32,934 nt of DNA from Clostridia bacterium (GTDB lineage Bacteria; Bacillota; Clostridia; Christensenellales; CAG-1252): assembly GCA_017455385.1 (NCBI GenBank), contig JAFTBD010000002.1:1-32934 (forward strand), written 5' to 3'. Under the pieces are notes generated by a model. The model was given only the letters and a program-made list of their open reading frames with translations. It ran no database searches and had not been told where the DNA came from. Positions 23,187 through 31,667 of this stretch are shown one piece after another. The stretch's first letter is position 1; each line of letters begins with the position of its first letter. The position numbers and the translations under genes were made by a program.

Positions 23187-24353
23187 ATGAATACCGTAGA
23201 GAAAGATCAAGCCTACATAGCGAATACCTACGCCCGTTTCCCCGTGGAGATCGTGCATGGCGCGGGCTCCGTCGCGTACGGCGCGGACGGCAAAGAATAT
23301 ATCGACATGGGCGCGGGCATCGCGGTCAATACCTTCGGCTATGCGGACGAAGCATACAATGCGGCGGTCAAGGCGCAACTGGACGCTTTTCAGCATACGT
23401 CCAACCTCTATTACAGCGCTCCGGCGGCGGATCTCGCCGAAGCCTTGGCGAAAAAATCCGGATTGAAGAAAGTCTTTTTCGGCAATAGCGGCGCGGAAGC
23501 CAACGAGTGCGCCATCAAGACGGCTCGCAAGTGGGGCGTGGAGCATAAAGGCGAGGGCGCTTTTAACATCGTCACCCTCCAAGGCTCTTTCCACGGCCGC
23601 ACAGTCACCACTCTCTCCGCCACGGGACAGGACGTATTCCATAAACATTTCGATCCTTTTACCGGAGGATTCTCCTATGCGCCCATCAACGACGCGGCGG
23701 CGCTCGAAGCGCTCGTAAATGAGAAGACCTGCGCCGTGATGGTGGAGTTCGTGCAGGGTGAAGGGGGCGTGAACCCCTTGGACGCCGCTTTCGTGCGGAA
23801 GATCTTCGAGCTCAAAGAGAAGTACGACTTCCTCGTCATCGCGGACGAAGTGCAGACGGGGAACGGTCGGACGGGGCATTATTTCGCCTATCAGGCATTC
23901 GGCGTTCTCCCCGACATCGTCACCACGGCGAAAGGCTTGGGCGGCGGTCTGCCCATCGGCGCTTGCCTCTTCGGAGAGAAGACGGCGGACGTCCTCGGCA
24001 GAGGCGACCACGGCTCCACCTTCGGCGGTAATCCCGTCGTGGCGGCGGGCGCGCTCTCCATTGTGAAGCGTATAGACGACGCTCTCCTCGCGGAAGTCGC
24101 GAAGAAGGGCGAATATATCAAAAGCAAACTCGCGGGAGCCACGGGCATCCTCGGGGTGACGGGGATGGGCTTGATGCTCGGCGTCAAGACGCTCGCGGAC
24201 GCGAAGAAGGTCGTGATGAGCTGTCTCGAGAAGGGCGTCCTCTTCCTGACCGCGAAAGACAAGATCCGCCTGCTCCCCGCGCTGAATATCCCCTACGCCT
24301 TGATCGATAAGGCGATCGACGTGCTTTTAGAGTCCGTCAAGGAGGCGTTATGA
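23187..24353 (+). CDS. argD: Acetylornithine aminotransferase
   Basis: A 388-residue class III PLP aminotransferase, converting N-acetylglutamate semialdehyde to N-acetylornithine. Motifs: FGNSGAEANECAIKTAR, FHGRTVTTLSATGQ, VIADEVQTGNGRTG, and the PLP lysine in TTAKGLGGGLPIGA. Length and order match ArgD; it lacks features separating it from SuccDAP aminotransferase, but the operon supports the arginine role. The start lies 2 nt after the argB stop, and GGAG overlaps the end of argB. The stop overlaps argF by 4 nt. Confidence 0.95.
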   Translation: MNTVEKDQAYIANTYARFPVEIVHGAGSVAYGADGKEYIDMGAGIAVNTFGYADEAYNAAVKAQLDAFQHTSNLYYSAPAADLAEALAKKSGLKKVFFGNSGAEANECAIKTARKWGVEHKGEGAFNIVTLQGSFHGRTVTTLSATGQDVFHKHFDPFTGGFSYAPINDAAALEALVNEKTCAVMVEFVQGEGGVNPLDAAFVRKIFELKEKYDFLVIADEVQTGNGRTGHYFAYQAFGVLPDIVTTAKGLGGGLPIGACLFGEKTADVLGRGDHGSTFGGNPVVAAGALSIVKRIDDALLAEVAKKGEYIKSKLAGATGILGVTGMGLMLGVKTLADAKKVVMSCLEKGVLFLTAKDKIRLLPALNIPYALIDKAIDVLLESVKEAL

Positions 24354-25348
24354 CCCTTTACAAGAAGAACTTTTTGAAAATGTTGGATCTCTCCAAAGAG
24401 GAGGTCGAGGAATATCTGCGCGTCGCCGCCCTGCTCAAAGATAAGAAGAGGAAGGGCGAGGTGCATGACTTCCTGCGTGGGAAGAATATCGCGTTGATCT
24501 TCGAGAAGACCTCCACTCGTACCCGTTGCGCCTTCGAAGTGGCGGCGGCGGACCTCGGAATGCACGCGGTATATCTCGACCCCAAAAGCTCGCAGATCGG
24601 CAAGAAGGAGAGCATCGAGGACACCGCGAAGGTGCTCGGCAGGATGTTCGACGCCATCGAGTACCGCGGCTACGGGCAGGAGATCGTGGAGGCGCTCGCG
24701 AAGTATTCCGGCGTGCCCACCTTCAACGGACTCACGAATGAGTCTCACCCCACCCAGATCCTCGCGGACCTCTTGACCGTGCGGGAGCATTTCGGCAAGG
24801 TGGAAGGGCTCACCCTCGCCTATTACGGGGACGCCCGCTACAATATGGGCAACTCCCTGATGGTCGGCGCGGCGAAAATGGGCATGAACTTTACGGCGTG
24901 CTGTCCCGCGAAGTATTTCCCCGACGCAGCCCTCATCGAGAAATGCCGAGAGATCGCGAAGGAGACGGGTTCTGTTCTCCGTTTCGAGGAAGACCCCGCC
25001 AAAGGCAGCGTGGGCGCGGACGTTATCTACACCGACGTGTGGGTCAGCATGGGCGAACCTCCCGAGGTGTGGGAGAAGCGTATCGCGGATCTCTCCCCGT
25101 ATAAGGTAACGGGCGCCGTGATGGCGCGCGCGAATAAGGGCGCGATCTTTATGCATTGTCTGCCCGCGTTTCACGACCTCGGCACCGAGATCGGTCGGGA
25201 GATGAAAGAGCGTTTCGGGCTGGAGGATATGGAAGTCACGGACGAGGTGTTCCTCGGGGAGCAGTCGGTGGTGTTTGACGAGGCGGAGAACCGCCTGCAT
25301 ACTATAAAAGCCGTCATCGCCTGTTCTCTTGTCAAGGACGGCGTATAG
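24350..25348 (+). CDS. argF: Ornithine carbamoyltransferase
   Basis: A 332-residue enzyme joining carbamoyl phosphate and ornithine to give citrulline. The carbamoyl phosphate motif STRTR and the HPTQILADL motif are present. VWVSMGEPPE fits the ornithine-binding loop and FMHCLPAFHD carries the active-site Cys. AAGGAGG sits before the ATG, which overlaps the argD stop (ATGA). Argininosuccinate synthase and lyase are not in the window. An anabolic role follows from the operon. Confidence 0.96.
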   Translation: MTLYKKNFLKMLDLSKEEVEEYLRVAALLKDKKRKGEVHDFLRGKNIALIFEKTSTRTRCAFEVAAADLGMHAVYLDPKSSQIGKKESIEDTAKVLGRMFDAIEYRGYGQEIVEALAKYSGVPTFNGLTNESHPTQILADLLTVREHFGKVEGLTLAYYGDARYNMGNSLMVGAAKMGMNFTACCPAKYFPDAALIEKCREIAKETGSVLRFEEDPAKGSVGADVIYTDVWVSMGEPPEVWEKRIADLSPYKVTGAVMARANKGAIFMHCLPAFHDLGTEIGREMKERFGLEDMEVTDEVFLGEQSVVFDEAENRLHTIKAVIACSLVKDGV

Positions 25349-25350
25349 CG

Positions 25351-25451
25351 GCGCATATGCTTCGCTAACTACCTCGCCGCCAAGCAGTCACGTACAGGAA
25401 GTACGCTCCTACTCGGCGGCTCGGAGAGCGCTTGCCTCTGCACCACTCTCC
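25351..25451 (+). repeat. Structured intergenic repeat element, copy B
   Basis: A 101-nt segment matching copy A (1330-1431) in length and order. The inner hairpin is CGTAC/GTACG with an AGGAA loop, then an internal loop TCA/CTC. The outer stem is CCGCC with GGCGG plus inner pairs. Its right end, CTGCACCACTCTCCG, is shared exactly with copy C on the opposite strand. It begins 3 nt after the argF stop. The 281-nt gap to carB holds this element and the tandem repeat, and no gene. Confidence 0.65.
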
Positions 25452-25460
25452 GCCGTCCTT

Positions 25461-25505
25461 GATAAGAGAATGGTGGATAAGAGAACGGTGGATAAGAGAA
25501 CGGTG
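25461..25505 (+). repeat. 15-bp tandem repeat, three copies
   Basis: GATAAGAGAAYGGTG occurs three times head to tail (25461, 25476, 25491). Only one base differs (T in the first copy, C in the other two). It follows repeat copy B between argF and carB. A weak hairpin (AGGAC/GTCCT, 25553-25567) lies further on. Confidence 0.9.
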
Positions 25506-25629
25506 GGAGAGAAAATGCGCCTCCGTACTTTAAGAGAGAAAGGATAGGATAGAGGACTCCACGTCCTTGAAAAGGGCAGGGAACAGAAATAAGGATTTAT
25601 TCGAAATGGTCGGATAAATAGGAGAATAT

Positions 25630-28600
25630 ATGAAAAGGAAAGATATCAAGAAGGTGCTCATCATCGGGTCGGGACCCATCGTGATCGGGCAGGCGGCGGA
25701 GTTCGACTATGCGGGCACGCAGGCGTGCTTGGCGCTCCGCGAAGAGGGCTACGAGGTCGTACTCGTGAATTCCAATCCCGCCACCATCATGACGGACAGC
25801 GAGATCGCGGACAAGGTCTATATGGAGCCTCTGACCGTGCCTTATATCGAGGAAGTCATCAAGAAGGAGCGACCCAATGCGCTCGTGCCGGGTATCGGCG
25901 GGCAGACGGGGCTGAATCTCGCCATCGAGCTCGCGGATAAGGGCATTCTGGAGAAATACGGCGTGGAGCTCCTCGGCACTGACGTCAAGAGCATTCGTTT
26001 GGCGGAGGATCGCGAACTTTTCAAGGAAATGTGCGAGAGGATCGGCGAGCCCGTTATCCCCTCCGAGATCGCGTATAATTTGGAAGAGGCGATCAAGGCG
26101 GCGTCCGACATCGGCTATCCGGTGGTGGTGCGTCCCGCATTCACCCTCGGCGGTACGGGCGGCGGCTTTGCCGAGAACGAAGCGGAGCTCATCGAGGTCG
26201 CCACGAACGGATTGCGCCTCTCTCCCGTCAGTCAGGTGCTCATCGAGAAGAGCGTCAAGGGGTATAAAGAGATCGAATTCGAGGTCATGCGTGACCAAGA
26301 GGGGAATACCATCACCATCTGCGGGATGGAGAACGTGGACCCCGTCGGCGTGCATACCGGCGATTCCATCGTGGTCGCCCCGATATTGACCCTCGCGCCC
26401 GACGAGCTCAAAATGCTGAATGACAGCGCCATCAAGATCATTAAAGAACTCGAGATCGCAGGCGGTTGCAACGTGCAATTCGCCCTCGCGCCCAAAGGGA
26501 AAGAATACTTCCTCATCGAGGTGAATCCGAGGGTGTCGCGTTCCTCGGCGCTCGCGTCCAAGGCGAGCGGCTATCCCATCGCCCGCGTCACGGCGAAAGT
26601 GGCGCTCGGCATGACGCTCCCCGAGATCGAGGTGGCGGGCGGCAAGGCGATCACCGAGCCTTCCTTGGACTACATCGTCGCCAAGTTTCCCCGTTTCCCC
26701 TTCGACAAGTTCACCACGGCGTCAAACCTGCTCGGCACGCAGATGAAAGCGACGGGCGAGGTCATGGGCATCGGGTCCAATCTCGAAGAGTGCATTCTGA
26801 AATCGGTGCGCTCCTTGGAGGTCAAGGTGAATCACCTTTACCATCCCAAGTTCGACGATATGTCGGTCGAGGCGCTTTTCGACTACATCAAGGTTTTCCG
26901 CGCGGATAATTTCTTCGCCATCGCGGAGCTTTTGTCCCGCGGCGCGGCGGTAGAGGACGTGGCGAAAGTGACGATGATCACTCCTTTCTTCATCGAGTCC
27001 ATCGCGAAGATCATCGCGGAGGAGAATGCCCTCAAGGCGGCGCCGTTCTCGGCGGACGAGCTCCTGAAAGCCAAGAAAATGGGCTTCTCGGACGGCTACG
27101 CGGCGAGGCTGTGGAACGTCACCGAGGCGGAGGTCTCGGCGTTCCGTAAAGAGCACGGCATCAAGCCCGTTTTCCGTATGGTGGACACCCTCCATACCGG
27201 CAAATACATCCCGTACTTCTATTCTTCGTATAGCGGCGTCAACGACTCCGTCAAGACGGATAAAAAGAAGATCGTCTGTCTCGGCGCGGGACCCATCCGT
27301 ATCGGGCAGGGCATCGAATTCGACTATTCCACCGTCCACGCGGTGAAGACCATCAAGGCGTCGGGCTACGAGTCCATCATTATCAATAATAACCCCGAGA
27401 CCGTTTCCACCGATTACACCACGGCGGACAAGCTGTATTTCGACCCGCTGACCCCCGAAGACGTGATGAACGTCTTGGATTTCGAGGGCGCGGAAGGGGT
27501 CATCACATCCCTCGGCGGGCAGACGGCGATAAACCTTGCGGCGCCCCTTGACGCGCGCGGCGTGACCTTGCTCGGCACGGGCAAGGCGGCGATCGACAAG
27601 GCGGAAGACCGCGAGCTTTTCGACGAGCTCCTCGCTTCGGTGGGCATCCCCCGTCCGCGTGGTACGGCTGTGACGGACGTGGAGAGCGGCGTCAAAGCGG
27701 CGGCGGAGATCGGCTATCCCTTGCTGGTGCGTCCGAGTTTCGTCCTCGGCGGCAGGGCGATGCAGATCGTTTCCAAGGAAGCGGAACTGCGCAAATATCT
27801 CTCCGAGGCGGTCAGCATCGACGCGTCCCATCCCGTCCTCATCGACAAGTATATTAAGGGCAAAGAGGTGGAGGTGGACGCCATCTCGGACGGCGAGACG
27901 GTCTTCGTCCCCGGCATCATGGAGCTCGTAGAGCGCACGGGCGTGCATTCGGGCGACAGCATCTCGGTCTATCCGTCTTTCTCCCTCACGGATTCCGTGA
28001 AGCAGACGGTGCTGGATTACACAGAGAAGCTCGGGCTCGCCATCGGCATCCAAGGGCTTTTCAACGTGCAGTACATCGTGGATGGCGAGAACGTTTACGT
28101 TATCGAGGTCAATCCCCGTTCTTCCCGTACCGTTCCCTTCCTCTCGAAGTCAACGGGTATCTCCGTGGCGGATGTCGCCACCAAGGTCATCCTCGGCGAG
28201 ACATTGAAAGAGCAGGGCTACGTCGGCTATCGCGAGAAGGCGGGCGCCTATTTCGTGAAAGTCCCCGTTTTCTCCTTCCATAAACTTCGCGGCTTGGACG
28301 CCTATCTGTCCCCCGAGATGAAGTCCACGGGCGAGGCGATCGGCTGCGGCGCGACCCTCACGCAGGCATTCGAGAAAGCATTCATCGCGGCAGGCACGAA
28401 GATCAAACGTTCCGGCACGGTGCTCCTCACCTTGGCGGATGAGGACAAAGAGGAGGCTCTCCCGCTCATCAAGCGCTTCGCCGCCCTCGGGTTCAGCTTC
28501 GCGTCCACCGGTCTCAGCACCAAGTTCCTCGTGGAGAAAGGCTTCGCCACCACCCACCTCGGCAAGCCGAGCGAGGGGAGCAACGAGGTGGAGGATTACA

Positions 28601-28770
28601 TCCGCGCAGGGAAGGCGACCTACGTCGTGAATACCCGCGCCATCCTGTCGGGCGTGCATTACATCGACGGCGAGACCATCCGCCGCGCCGCCATCGAGAG
28701 CAACGTGCAGATGATGACCTCGCTGGATACCGTCCGCGCCCTTCTCTCCGTCCTTGAAGCGCATAAATAA
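25630..28770 (+). CDS. carB: Carbamoyl phosphate synthase large subunit
   Basis: A 1046-residue enzyme that makes carbamoyl phosphate from bicarbonate, ATP and ammonia supplied by the small subunit. Two homologous ATP-grasp halves are clear: the first begins KKVLIIGSGPIVIGQAAEFDYAG, the second KIVCLGAGPIRIGQGIEFDYS at about residue 550. The C-terminal MGS-like allosteric domain (about residues 925-1046) is complete. GGAG lies 5 nt before the ATG. It is slightly shorter than E. coli CarB (1073). carA, usually directly upstream, is absent here. Product could feed argF upstream, pyrimidine synthesis, or both. No clear promoter was found in the gap. Confidence 0.97.
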   Translation: MKRKDIKKVLIIGSGPIVIGQAAEFDYAGTQACLALREEGYEVVLVNSNPATIMTDSEIADKVYMEPLTVPYIEEVIKKERPNALVPGIGGQTGLNLAIELADKGILEKYGVELLGTDVKSIRLAEDRELFKEMCERIGEPVIPSEIAYNLEEAIKAASDIGYPVVVRPAFTLGGTGGGFAENEAELIEVATNGLRLSPVSQVLIEKSVKGYKEIEFEVMRDQEGNTITICGMENVDPVGVHTGDSIVVAPILTLAPDELKMLNDSAIKIIKELEIAGGCNVQFALAPKGKEYFLIEVNPRVSRSSALASKASGYPIARVTAKVALGMTLPEIEVAGGKAITEPSLDYIVAKFPRFPFDKFTTASNLLGTQMKATGEVMGIGSNLEECILKSVRSLEVKVNHLYHPKFDDMSVEALFDYIKVFRADNFFAIAELLSRGAAVEDVAKVTMITPFFIESIAKIIAEENALKAAPFSADELLKAKKMGFSDGYAARLWNVTEAEVSAFRKEHGIKPVFRMVDTLHTGKYIPYFYSSYSGVNDSVKTDKKKIVCLGAGPIRIGQGIEFDYSTVHAVKTIKASGYESIIINNNPETVSTDYTTADKLYFDPLTPEDVMNVLDFEGAEGVITSLGGQTAINLAAPLDARGVTLLGTGKAAIDKAEDRELFDELLASVGIPRPRGTAVTDVESGVKAAAEIGYPLLVRPSFVLGGRAMQIVSKEAELRKYLSEAVSIDASHPVLIDKYIKGKEVEVDAISDGETVFVPGIMELVERTGVHSGDSISVYPSFSLTDSVKQTVLDYTEKLGLAIGIQGLFNVQYIVDGENVYVIEVNPRSSRTVPFLSKSTGISVADVATKVILGETLKEQGYVGYREKAGAYFVKVPVFSFHKLRGLDAYLSPEMKSTGEAIGCGATLTQAFEKAFIAAGTKIKRSGTVLLTLADEDKEEALPLIKRFAALGFSFASTGLSTKFLVEKGFATTHLGKPSEGSNEVEDYIRAGKATYVVNTRAILSGVHYIDGETIRRAAIESNVQMMTSLDTVRALLSVLEAHK

Positions 28771-28789
28771 GAAACGTACGACAATATAA

Positions 28790-28830
28790 GAAAAACGCCT
28801 TCGCGAATGAACGAAGGCGTTCTTTGTTGT
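28790..28830. terminator. Bidirectional terminator after carB
   Basis: A 10-bp stem (AACGCCTTCG 28794-28803 with CGAAGGCGTT 28812-28821), 8-nt loop, A run on the left and a T-rich tail on the right. It separates carB from the leftward phosphodiesterase gene. Confidence 0.85.
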
Positions 28831-28869
28831 CGGATCGTCGGCTTTCCGCGCCCGCGACGGGGCAGGGGA

Positions 28870-29703
28870 TCAATTGTGGAAAAGGTCTGTCGTGATGTAG
28901 TCCGCGCCGTATTCGCGCGCGGCGGCGAGATCCGCGTCCGTGTCGATCGTCCATACGTTCACGGTAAGCCCCGCATTATGAAATGTCGTCACCAGTTCCT
29001 CGGTCACGACGTTCTTCTCGGGGTCCGCGGAGAGCTTGACGTCGATGCTGATATTGTTTCTGAGGCATTGCGCGAATTGGGCGTCGTTCGGGGTTTGCGA
29101 GAGGTACTGGAGCGGGACGGTCGGATCCGCCTTTTGCGCTTCTTTCAGCGTGACGTAAGAGAAAGAAATAAAGGTGATCTGCTTGCGGTCGTACGTTTCG
29201 TCCACGATGCGGAGAACGTTCAGGAATTCGCTCTTTGAGAAATAGTCTTTCAGCTCGATGACCGCCACCTTGCCGCCCGACTTGCACGCCTGCAGGTAGG
29301 TCTCGAAGGTGCAGAGATGGGCAGGGGTGCTCGTTTTGGTGTTCTCGACAGGCTTCGCGGTGAGCGTGGCGAGGTCGTTGTCGGCGATCTTCAGGGAAGA
29401 GCCGTCCGCGTACTTGACGGTGTCGTTGTGGTTGCAGACGTAGTAGCCGTCTTTCGTTTTGCGGATGTCCGTCTCGATGCCGTAGAAACCAAGCTCCGCC
29501 GCCGCGCGGAAGGATGCCTCCGTGTTCTCCGGATAGCGGTAGCTGTAGCCGCGGTGCGCGACGTATTTCACGCCGCTCTCGACCACGACCTCCTCGTCCC
29601 CCGTCGGGGAGTCGTTACAAGCGGTAAAAGTGCCCATGATGATCGCTATGACAATGATCGCTATGACTGTGAGCCATATCCTTTTGCTCCTATTCGCCTT
29701 CAT
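28870..29703 (-). CDS. Glycerophosphodiester phosphodiesterase, lipoprotein
   Basis: A 277-residue GDPD-family protein with a signal peptide ending in the lipobox FTAC (Cys29), so it probably works outside the membrane. Catalytic features: VAHRGYSYRYPENTEASF (His, Arg, Glu), GIETDIRKTKDGYYVCNHND (Glu, Asp and the second His). Members cleave glycerophosphodiesters to glycerol-3-phosphate and an alcohol; the substrate here may be lipid- or teichoic-acid-derived. GGAGGG lies about 8 nt before the ATG. A possible promoter is TTGACT, 18 nt, TATGAA (29754-29725, leftward), with a very short leader. Confidence 0.9.
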   Translation of the reverse strand: MKANRSKRIWLTVIAIIVIAIIMGTFTACNDSPTGDEEVVVESGVKYVAHRGYSYRYPENTEASFRAAAELGFYGIETDIRKTKDGYYVCNHNDTVKYADGSSLKIADNDLATLTAKPVENTKTSTPAHLCTFETYLQACKSGGKVAVIELKDYFSKSEFLNVLRIVDETYDRKQITFISFSYVTLKEAQKADPTVPLQYLSQTPNDAQFAQCLRNNISIDVKLSADPEKNVVTEELVTTFHNAGLTVNVWTIDTDADLAAAREYGADYITTDLFHN

Positions 29704-29808
29704 TTGTCATCCCTCCTCCCTTCCTTCATACCATATCCCGGGGTGGGAAGTCAATATGCTCTCTGTCCTTTGTTAAGAAAAAAGGGCCAAAGCACTCGCG
29801 TTAGTTGC

Positions 29809-29836
29809 TTGCAAAAAATAGACCTATCCGTATTAT
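29809..29836 (+). promoter_or_regulatory. Possible promoter in the gap before the AT-rich island
   Basis: TTGCAA (29809-29814), a 16-nt spacer and TATTAT (29831-29836). It points toward the tiny reading frame at 29906. The gap 29704-30084 otherwise holds only that frame and its terminator. Confidence 0.4.
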
Positions 29837-29905
29837 TTCCAAATTCACGGAAGTGTTCGGATATCATAGGTGAATACTTTTTCAAAATTTTTTTAGGAAG
29901 GCATT

Positions 29906-30001
29906 TTGTTAATACATGAAAAAGCCAAGCGGTTAGCCTGGCTTGATGCGTTAAAATGTTCTATTGATTTTGATACCGAAGAAATCCCTCGTAATAAATA
30001 A
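29906..30001 (+). CDS. Possible 31-residue peptide or gene remnant
   Basis: A short frame from TTG 29906 to TAA 29999-30001, with AGGAAGG 4 nt upstream, a possible promoter at 29809, and a strong terminator hairpin starting on its stop codon. The peptide is charged and soluble (HEKAKRLAWLDALKCSIDFD and onward). I do not recognise it. It could be a real small protein, the last exon-like remnant of a lost gene, or chance. Confidence 0.25.
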   Translation: MLIHEKAKRLAWLDALKCSIDFDTEEIPRNK

Positions 30002-30037
30002 AACGACTCCCGGCTTGCACCGAGAGTTCGTTTTATT
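29997..30037. terminator. Long terminator-like hairpin
   Basis: Arms AATAAAACGA (29997-30006) and TCGTTTTATT (30028-30037), plus an inner CTC/GAG and CGG/CCG stem around CTTGCA. Its A and T flanks would let it act in both directions, ending the tiny frame on the left and the leftward gene on the right. Confidence 0.75.
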
Positions 30038-30084
30038 GTCAAGTGGTGGGCAACAGATGAGCTAAAAAGAACAATCATTTTGGT

Positions 30085-30501
30085 CTATAGATATCGCTCT
30101 ATTTGTTTGTATTGTTCTTGCGTCAAATTATCAATACGTTTGTTAAAAACAATTCCATCATCGGTAATTGAATCAATACATGGAGTTATCCATTCGTGAT
30201 CTTCAAAATCAAATCCATATCTTAACAATAGAATATCAAATTGGCTGTTAGTTCCGTATTTTATGTAGTTTTGCAAGGCTTTTGCTCGTAAATCGGTAGT
30301 CGCATTATAATAAATCTCTAATCCTGCGTTAATAGGATCAACAAGAGATAGTGAAATAACTTTATCCAAATAATCATATGTATCGTAAACAAGCCTATCG
30401 TAATCACATTGATCTATGGGTGTATGTTCTGGAAATAATGAGATTGTCCCTTTATGTTTATTAGGGATAGAAAATGCCTCTTGTGTGAATTTTAAAGTCA
30501 T
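30085..30501 (-). pseudogene. Hypothetical protein, probably a 5'-truncated gene
   Basis: A leftward frame of 138 residues from ATG 30501, with an AT-rich codon style. The frame stays open for about 30 more codons upstream of the ATG (to an in-frame TAG near 30600), with protein-like sequence (KKAYNQNEITEKEFKQEIKG) but no ATG, GTG or TTG. That suggests the 3' part of a longer gene cut off by a rearrangement. It could be the C-terminal end of a large enzyme such as a helicase, but I cannot name it. It overlaps the start of the FRG gene on the other strand. Alternatively it is an intact small gene starting at 30501 (AAAGGG is only 1 nt upstream, a poor site). Confidence 0.5.
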
Positions 30502-30551
30502 TCCCTTTATTTCTTGTTTAAACTCTTTTTCTGTTATCTCGTTTTGATTAT

Positions 30552-31649
30552 ATGCTTTTTTTAGTTCCCGTTGAGTTTTTTTATATCGACGCAGTTAATT
30601 CGCTAATTAAAAACAAAAAGGAACCGCATAGAATCTTTTTATACCGTGGAGAACCTGAATTGTATGAAGAGAGTTCATGCATTCCGAGTATTTTTAGAAG
30701 GAAAGATTTGTCGGATAATGTATATTACGAGAAGAGTTTATATAATGCAATTAAGCAAAACAAGCTGTCGAAAGGAGATAACTATCTTGAAACGGCCATT
30801 GAGGCACAGCATGGAGAGTTTCCAAGTAGGCTATTGGACGTTTCATACAATTCTTTAATAGCACTGTACTTTGCAGTTACTCCGTATTATCACAAAGAAG
30901 TAACTGCATATGATGACAAAGACGGTGCGGTATATGTGTTTTATGTGGATAAGCTCTTTAGTCCAAGCGCATCCAATACGGTTGATAATTATGACGCAAT
31001 TATAAATAAAACAACTTGGTTGAACCAACCGATCTTTGCTAAGACACACAAGATGATTGATCACACTAAACTAAATAATAGGATAATTGCACAACAAGGT
31101 GCATTTATTTTGTTTCAGGGAAACGATGCAGAAAGAATCCCGCAATATATGTTTGATAGAATAGAAATCCCATACAGCGCCAAAAAGACCATTAGAGAAG
31201 AATTGGTTGCGTTGTTTGGATTAAGTAAAAGTTTTGTTTTCCCTGAGATAACGAATTATGTTGACGACTTATCGGAGAAAAATAAAATTCTTATTACTGA
31301 GGATTTTAGTATCGATGGTGAAATAGAGTCAGTTTTTAACACCTTTTCGGATGAATTGGACTATTTCTCCGATTTTATAGTTGCATTTGAAAGAAAAAAG
31401 CATGAAAGAGATTTTTATAACGCAATTCAGAAGATGGAAATGATAATAAATAGCTATAAGAGTTCCTTTGAAGTTTTTATTGAAATGGTAGAAAGAAATT
31501 CGGAAATCAATAATGAATTGAAGAGATATAGTATTGATGCGCAAAAAGATAGAATTGACATTATCAGAGAGTATAATCGTTTACTAACGGTATTTATCGA
31601 AGAATTAAAAGTGGAAGGGATAGAAATATCGGAGAGTTTGAAGTTTTGA
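30552..31649 (+). CDS. FRG-domain protein
   Basis: A 365-residue soluble protein. The N-terminal half is an FRG domain: FLYRGEPELYEES, PSIFRR, then AIEAQHGEFPSRLLDVSYNSLIALYFAV, DGAVYVFYV and AQQGAFILFQG. The C-terminal part (about 225-365) is helical and charged, probably coiled. FRG proteins often lie in mobile or phage-defence regions, and their biochemical activity is not established. ATG 30552 has no Shine-Dalgarno sequence, and the first about 12 residues overlap the antisense truncated gene, so the original 5' end may have been replaced. The AIPR gene starts 18 nt after the stop, implying one operon. Base composition is much more AT-rich than the rest of the window. Confidence 0.8.
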   Translation: MLFLVPVEFFYIDAVNSLIKNKKEPHRIFLYRGEPELYEESSCIPSIFRRKDLSDNVYYEKSLYNAIKQNKLSKGDNYLETAIEAQHGEFPSRLLDVSYNSLIALYFAVTPYYHKEVTAYDDKDGAVYVFYVDKLFSPSASNTVDNYDAIINKTTWLNQPIFAKTHKMIDHTKLNNRIIAQQGAFILFQGNDAERIPQYMFDRIEIPYSAKKTIREELVALFGLSKSFVFPEITNYVDDLSEKNKILITEDFSIDGEIESVFNTFSDELDYFSDFIVAFERKKHERDFYNAIQKMEMIINSYKSSFEVFIEMVERNSEINNELKRYSIDAQKDRIDIIREYNRLLTVFIEELKVEGIEISESLKF

Positions 31650-31667
31650 ATTAAAAGGGGAAGACAA

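Noticed and set aside
25329..25547. Frame of 72 codons between argF and carB
   Set aside because: It is made of repeat copy B and the 15-bp tandem repeats, which by chance keep a frame (5 codons per unit).
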